Origin: Lineus longissimus
Lineage: Eukaryota > Nemertea > Pilidiophora > Heteronemertea > Lineidae
Assembly: GCF_910592395.1 (NCBI RefSeq)
Contig: NC_088317.1
Coordinates: forward strand, 4,154,001-4,218,000
Length of the DNA: 64,000 nt
Direction of reading: 5' to 3'
Shown: positions 58,004 through 64,000 of the stretch, in pieces
How positions within the stretch are numbered: position 1 is the stretch's first letter
How the letters are laid out: every line of letters begins with the position of its first letter
Made by a program: the position numbers and the translations under genes
Notes under the pieces: model-generated
Told to the model about the DNA's origin: nothing
Databases searched by the model: none
The model's input: only the letters and a program-made list of their open reading frames with translations

Positions 58004-58543
58004 ATGCCTCGCAAAGGAGAGAATAAAAGCACGGAAGTTACTGGGAATGAGGTGGAACGTAGAACTGAGCAGTCGGTAGGTAGTTGTTGTAGCATGATAT
58101 AGAAAGCAGCTTATACCACCGTGTTGACTGGGTGTACATTGACGTACATAAAACGACATGTTTCCAATCTGTTATCAGCTGACATGCTTTCTAACAACCG
58201 GGCCTCTTCAGGTTTTTTATAACCTTACACAAGGTTGGTTGGTAAATTCATGTTTTGAATGTCGCCTGCATCCACTTCAACAATGTGGTTGTGGGTGGAC
58301 CAATTTATCATGCCCACATCCACAGGAAAGAATTCTGTCCAAAGGTGTATAGTCATAATAACCATTTGGTCAACCAATCCTTCTTTTCTGTTATAAAACA
58401 ACAAGACGCGACTTGAGGCTATTGTGTGCCAATTACGATATTTTCAGCTTAATGGGCCTCCTCCTCCAAGGCCTCACCAGGAAGGTGCAATAAGACTCAG
58501 CGATACTCCAACGAGGCACAGTGGAGGGTGTGAGTGCTGCTGA
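58004..58543 (+). CDS. NEV-cluster member 7: 55-residue Pro-rich protein ending CECC
   Basis: Exons 58004-58075 and 58448-58543, phase-0 intron (TCG|GTAGGT, ATATTTTCAG). Exon 1 encodes MPRKGENKSTEVTGNEVERR followed by TEQS, with the full cluster signature. Exon 2 encodes LNGPPPPRPHQEGAIRLSDT, then TRHSGGCECC and a stop. Four prolines could bind SH3 or WW domains. The terminal Cys cluster could be prenylated or palmitoylated, which would parallel the CaaX boxes of members 3a and 3b. No TATA box is seen at the usual distance. Confidence 0.65.
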
Positions 58544-59271
58544 ACTGCAGCTAACAAAAATGTGAGTAACAGAATGAAAAGCTAAATACTACTTTTTCAT
58601 TAGCACGTTTATTTAAGCCTTAATATCAACAGACGTATTGGAAATTTCGCAAAATCAGTTAGTAGTACGGTTTCTTGAAGAATATGTGTCATCCATGCAC
58701 AGGCATATGATTTGTAAGACGAACAACGCATAATTCCTTTAAATGCAACGTCATATAATTTTAGAAAGGTCGAAGTGACGAATTGGTGTCTAAAAAAGCT
58801 ACTCGAAAAGATTAAATGTACACCTTATCAGAACCATGTGTGAGCTGGACTACATTTATCCTATCTAGCGTCTCTGTCCTATCCAAGTAGATGCAACAGA
58901 CAGTTACTGACTGGTTCGTTGCAAGTGCATGAGATGCACTACTTTTCTAACAAATAACCTGTTCCTTTATAGGCAATGACTTGATCACATATTCCTAACA
59001 AGTCCGATAGATATATATCACGAATGTCTGAGACATCTTCATCCGAACGATATCTTACTCCAACGGAACATAATATCATCTTAACATTACAACATGAACG
59101 TTGATTGTTTGTTTCCTCACTTGAGTCAATCATCACAAAGATAATTCAAAGGAGCACTGTCATACATGTGTTACGATTTTAAATAACCTTTAAAGGGGTA
59201 CACCGTTCGTAAAACTGGTGGATCAGGGAAATAGAAATGCAGTTATGCACAATGCCGTAGTGCGGTTATAT

Positions 59272-59707
59272 TATCCATGCAAATTTGCTGAAACTTGGAA
59301 TTTTTAGTTTTTATATATCTGTCTACACAACAGGACGATTGAAAATATATTTTGTACGAATTTTGAAGATTGGATATTTTTCAAATTCAATCAAAAATTT
59401 CAAATTTTAACGAACGGCTGAGACTTTTATCATTCGAAAGTTCTTTCCCTCAGAAATGTTATTCTCACCAACATTGCTGAAACTTAAAGTCATTCATTCA
59501 ACTCTGTAGTAGCCTACTGTAATTAACATTCATTAAACAGGTCATTGCACAAAATGTCTTTTTTGTCTTTTTATTGGTTTTGTCACTTCATAATGTCGCT
59601 TGTTTTGACATAGCCGTTCTGGTAAGTACAACATTTTCGACATTTTCTTCTGCAGGGGTTTTGCCTGCTACATGTATGTCCGAGAAATACATAATTTAGA
59701 TTTTATC
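59272..59707. repeat. Dispersed repeat of about 440 bp, copy 2
   Basis: Second copy of 55881-56320, a few percent diverged with small indels. Upstream it continues into words (AGAAATGCAGTTATGCACAA) that occur inverted near 38130 and 51920. Confidence 0.9.
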
Positions 59708-59719
59708 ACAGACTAAAAT

Positions 59720-62700
59720 CTCTATACAGTCTGTGATTTTATGAAGGACAATAAATTAGACATTCCATATCATGTTTTTCCTTTTCCTTTTCTCTTCGTC
59801 TAGCCATTTTTGATGAACACTTATTTCCACAAAATAAATTCAAACCAGAGGGGGTTAACCTAATCTGAGTGCTATCGGGATATCTTTACAAGGTGTTTAC
59901 TAAACTTGTCGGCTGTCACTTTTAACTTTAGAAGACGTTTACTTATTTTTTGGACGTCATAATGGTTTCATATCTTACAGTACGTTTTTATAACTTGTTG
60001 GCTGTTTTTAAGTGCGTGGTTATGGGTAAACTTGATTTCTAGGTTATTTTTACGAAATAACACCAGATCGCGCAGTTGTTCTCAGTGTATCTCAGTTGGC
60101 AGGTCTCGGGCTACGTGTTTTTCTATCGGCTCCTGGCAAATGACGCCGACGGTATAAGCACCCACTATTTTTCTTGCAGTTTTTTCTCTCTGGCCCAAGG
60201 GAGAGGCGGGCTTGGGATTTATCATAATGAGAGGTCGTTCTCCAATTTATATTCGATCCTTTACCTAAAACAGCTCTTCCGATGGGCTCAAATGGACTAG
60301 CCATGTTTGAGTCCAACTTACGGTGCTAAATGTCGGGTGGAGAGGGATTGATTTGAAACTGGCAAAAAAATTCTAGGAAATACAAAAGTCCAATGTTTGC
60401 CATCAAATGTGTAGGCTATCGGAAGAACATTGGCTATTTGATTACCAGTAGAAAGAAAGATACATGTATAAGCGCCATCGAAATTTTTTTTGCTTGTTGT
60501 TGAAGTCATAATTACCACTTACAACTGTAAATGTATATACTTGGTTTATTTTTTCACAAAAGCGACATCATAGATACATATAATGGCACTGAATGTGGTA
60601 AATATGCCTAAAGTGATTTGGCAGTGTCAGTCGCATGACAGCCGGATTCCCCGACCATTTTAAACATTTTAATTTTTTTCATGATATATCCATTCACCAC
60701 GGGATATTATTCAACCTATTCATTTCTCACTGACTGTACAAAGACGCCGATTGACGTCAGTATTCCTTTCAAATGAGTTGATTGATGTGCTTTATTGACC
60801 GACAATGCAAATACGTTAGCTAAGTCAATTGTTAGTGGATTGAAAAATATCCTAAATCGATATGACAGTGTATAGGGTCTGAGTCAGTTAGGAAAAGTGA
60901 AACTGATTGCCAGAATGAAAAATGAAAGTAAAAATGATGAGGCTTGTACGATACGAAATCAGAGGAAATCCTGCGATATCACCTTATAGGGTGTAAAAGT
61001 TTGAGATACCCCAGGATAAAATATAAGGCCAAACCGTATAATACACAGATTTTCTACAACAGCGAAGTTTTGAGAGAATTCGCACAGAAGGCGTACAATA
61101 GACTGTTACACCCATAATGTAGGCTAGACTTCTGCCGCCCAGAAACTAATCATATTATTCTGGTTCATTCATTTATTTGATAAATTATTGTACAGTTGAT
61201 GTTAAAGAAACAACCTTTTTAGTGAAGACGGTACATCTTGTAATTAATTAACGCACCCGAAATTATACGTTAGTCAAATAAATTCAAAAGATGTGCGAAA
61301 TAATTTGACTCTGCGAACCCACTGGTAATGAATGCGTGACACGGCCGAACGCCGGCTCTAACATACGAGCTCATGTATGCAATTCGTACAGATATGTTTC
61401 ACGATCGCGTACGCATTGACACAACGTATGTAATTTTTATTCCGGAAACACTTGATTAGACTTTATAAGATTGTGACTGATATTTGATTACGCCATTGTT
61501 AGAAAGGAAAACCATTATTTTTTCGAAATTTTGAAAACATGCTGTAAGTTTGGAGGGTGGGGTGGGGGGAGGGGGGGGTTCTGGGCCTATGAAATGAAAG
61601 GCCTGCTAATAAATCAGAAAAAAAACAATGTCTGATGATATGTAACGTTTGCAATGGATTTTTTAAAATTTTTTTCTTTGTTCTGATTATCCATATACAT
61701 GTATGCCTAAAGGAAAGTTCCGTTTTTACGTGATCACCAATTTTTTCTTGACGGAAAGAAAAATATAAAAGTATGTTAGAGGATTGGCTTTCATACTGTA
61801 TATCTTTTGGGACCTTGCCACAGCAGATTCCGATCTAAAAATCCCATTGGGAATCCCCTATATTGCAAATCTGCCCAAACAAATAACAGGTATGACGCAC
61901 TTTGATGGACTTTGAAAGTTTTTGTGAACCAACTCAATTGCCTGACAATCAATCAATATCGTATTGTTGTCCTATCCCATTAAAAAAACATACTATCAAA
62001 ATAAAATAGCATCAATATTGTCATTCGCAGCCTAATGTAATGCCAGTAATATTTAGCTGGGACATATTCAGAAATTCGTGTTAATCACTATGACCTTCTT
62101 ACACCTGAACTTGTTTTTGGATAAGAGGTCTTCTGAACATTTTATATGATTAAATGAAGAGTACAAATCAATCTTCTAAAACTGTTTCTTCACCAGCCGC
62201 TTAATTCATTTCACCAACAGTAAAAAAACTGTCTCAGCTGTAACCTGGAAAGAGTATCATATTCAGCATGCATGTAATCGTATTTTACATAATTGGGAGT
62301 CGAATTATTTCCATGCCCATGGCAACCATTTAGACAGCTGGTTGTGGCGAAGCGTGTAAATTACAAATTTCTGTCAGTGGAATATTTGTCATTATTTGTA
62401 TCTAAAATATAGTTTCGCTTTTATTGAAACACACTGTGTTCGCATAATTTTATAATGATATACAATCTGAGCAAATGTTGCGGCTGGTAAACACTAGACA
62501 GAAATACCAACTGGGTTTCACGCCCGGGATTACCATCTAAAATCCCCTGATATATATATATATACGGGACAATTGCCAAGGTGTGTGACCTCACCAATTC
62601 TAGACGCAAGGGCCCAAAGCACCGCATAGCGGCAAAAAAACGAAGCTGGCGAAACATTTATAACGGGTCACCGTCACTTATTATTGGACTTATAGCGCAT

Positions 62701-63290
62701 TTACGGGGTTGCAACTATTTTGCTTTATAGTGTCACCAGGAAAGAAAAGCATGCGACCTAACGCCGATCCATTTGTATAAAGTGATAATTGGAAGGTATA
62801 TAGTAGGAAATATCAATAAAATAATCATTCCATGTCGTCTTTTGAGGGCATTTTTGATTGTAAAAAATATATGTGTACGTCACCGGAGTCTCTGCAATGA
62901 TAATTTCATCACAGCAGTCTCGCGCAAGTAGAAGTTCTTTACCTATTAGTTCTTCACTTATTAGTCTGGCGCAAAGCCAGACGTTTTCCACTACGATTTC
63001 ACTACGATGTTTGACCAGAAGGAGCAGTGCGCGAGATATGCCAATGAGCAGACTTCCCTCGCTTGAGTTTCGGAAGAATGTTCCATATCGCGCTAAGCTG
63101 ACCACTGCTGACCATGACAGGCGTGCATTGGACTGGTACAGGTTGGAACTGAACATTGAATATGCTGGTGGTGACGCTTTCTGATGAGAAGTTGGTCGTG
63201 ACTGATGCAGTATCCTTGGACTTGTCCACAGCATCGTTCAATCATTGCCCTCTGAGCTGGCTTGATTCTGTACTTACCCAATTACTGAGA
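59720..63290. other. Stretch without a supported gene
   Basis: A/T-rich. It contains TACAGTACGTTTTTATAACT and TATGGGTAAACT (59976-60032), a repeat pair also seen at 34862-34912, a G-rich tract at 61555-61578 and a short (TA)n at about 62550. Open frames of up to 158 codons near 62758-63241 occur on both strands and in several frames at once. None shows a motif or splice context I can support. Confidence 0.4.
61555..61578 (+). repeat. G-rich tract, possible G-quadruplex
   Basis: GGGTGGGGTGGGGGGAGGGG followed by more G, giving at least four G runs of three or more with one-base spacers. Confidence 0.75.
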
Positions 63291-63298
63291 CCAAATGC

Positions 63299-63362
63299 CT
63301 GTTGACTGTGCTTTAAGAGAGACTGGCGCCATGCCTAGTCTCTCTTAAAGCACAGTCAACAG
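63299..63362. repeat. Perfect hairpin with 26-bp arms and a 12-base loop
   Basis: The left arm CTGTTGACTGTGCTTTAAGA + GAGACT is exactly complementary to 63337-63362. The loop is GGCGCCATGCCT. Perfect pairing suggests a recent inverted duplication or the end of a foldback element more than a conserved RNA gene. Confidence 0.9.
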
Positions 63363-63428
63363 ACACCAACCAACTCAGACTCAGAAACCACAAACGCCCA
63401 ACCCTTCCTGCTACCTTAATACTTCTGG

Positions 63429-63777
63429 GTATGAGAGAAGACCTAGGTGTGGTCTCCCAACTAGATATAGAAGTTTAAGTGATACTAAACTCGATTCGAA
63501 ACTCAAGTGTGTAATCTATTTTGGATCTGATAGTGGGTAAGATAGTTGAACTCGGATGCTTCCCTGCAGTGATTTATTATGCAAATTAGTCACTGAAAAA
63601 ATCACATCCTGCATGCACAACTTCAACATGTCACCTATCATCTCTGAAAATGGCAGTTCTCTTCACCAAGCGCAGGCGGTTACAATGAGTTGTCCGAAAA
63701 CGATCTTTTGTCATTTAATGATAACCTAATAGAGTACATAATCTCATGAACAAAGCGAAACATTTACACTTGGCAGA
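63429..63777 (+). repeat. 350-bp repeat, copy 2, uninterrupted
   Basis: Matches the two halves of 56346-57448 without the LINE. It reads TCTCTGAAAATGGCAGTTCT across the insertion point and so serves as the empty site. Confidence 0.9.
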
Positions 63778-63786
63778 AGGGTCACG

Positions 63787-63938
63787 AAGGTAGAAGTGTG
63801 GGTCCTTGCGGAAGGCACTTAGCACCTGTTTTCTTCGTCCATAGTGTCCATGCTGTCTGCCATCATCATGGGCCTTGTCATTGTCTGTGGTATAGTCTCT
63901 GTAGCCGGGCCTATGCCTTGGCCTTCTTTCTGCATACT
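63787..63938 (-). CDS. Possible coding exon at the right edge (partial, uncertain)
   Basis: On the minus strand, after an acceptor-like AGTATGCAG, a frame reads RPRHRPGYRDYTTDNDKAHD and then GRQHGHYGRRKQVLSAFRKD without a stop for 50 codons. It runs into the 350-bp repeat. A second frame from ATG 63937 gives a 38-residue peptide ending EENRC. Both look protein-like, and I cannot decide between them or name a family. Confidence 0.25.
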
Positions 63939-64000
63939 AGCCTACGTGTAGGCATGTAATTGACATGATAGAATATAAGTTTGTGAAGCAGACTAGGACT

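Noticed and set aside
62758-63241. Overlapping open frames of 79-158 codons on both strands.
   Set aside because: I looked for transposase or RNase H motifs and found none; open frames in several phases at once suggest base composition, not coding.

Overview
The window is nuclear DNA of an animal. It has GT-AG introns, tRNA-derived SINEs, fragments of non-LTR retrotransposons, small terminal-inverted-repeat elements and many minisatellites. Three genes have clear vertebrate orthologues: FBXO45 (+), LIPT2 (-) and ECT2 (+). The repeat style (ATT-tailed SINEs, frequent ACATGTA and AGGCCTA words) suggests a marine invertebrate, either a deuterostome or a spiralian. The sequence alone does not settle which.

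Left part, 1-14 kb. The window opens with the last exon of an unidentified gene (+). FBXO45 follows in three coding exons. After it come about 7 kb of intergenic DNA with a 57/59-bp minisatellite and copies of a 118-bp inverted-repeat element, then a small acidic coiled-coil gene (-) and LIPT2 (-). LIPT2 and ECT2 are head to head about 0.5 kb apart and may share a promoter.

Middle part, 14-30 kb. ECT2 could be rebuilt completely: 22 coding exons whose phases all agree, encoding 955 residues with BRCT domains, a nuclear localisation signal, DH, PH and a basic tail. Its introns hold several minisatellites. In one of them, 19 head-to-tail 50-bp units each carry a copy of the 3' splice site and the first 18 bases of the penultimate exon. 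A 59-bp minisatellite lies beyond the ECT2 poly(A) signal.

30-34.4 kb is repeat debris: an RNase H-bearing LINE fragment, a diverged repeat array that changes orientation near a perfect 29-bp-arm hairpin, and an 80-bp tandem repeat.

Right part, 35-64 kb, is an accessory cluster that I do not recognise from any described system. At least eight loci, all on +, share one design. A short first coding exon with the signature N-x-S-x-x-V-x-x-N-E-V-x-R-R ends in phase 0 and joins a single, very different second exon. Second exons encode a glycine-zipper membrane segment, two Gly/Asn/Gln-rich tails ending in CaaX boxes (CEIS and CEIL), a Pro-rich tail ending CECC, a Ser/Gly/Asn-rich tail, or 125-residue folded-looking domains. 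The cluster has grown by recent duplication: a 2.94-kb tandem pair, a 0.34-kb promoter-plus-exon pair and shared flanking repeats. Several members have a TATA box about 95-140 bp before the ATG. A separate two-exon small gene (-) lies at the left edge of the cluster. Long C/G homopolymer tracts are scattered through it.
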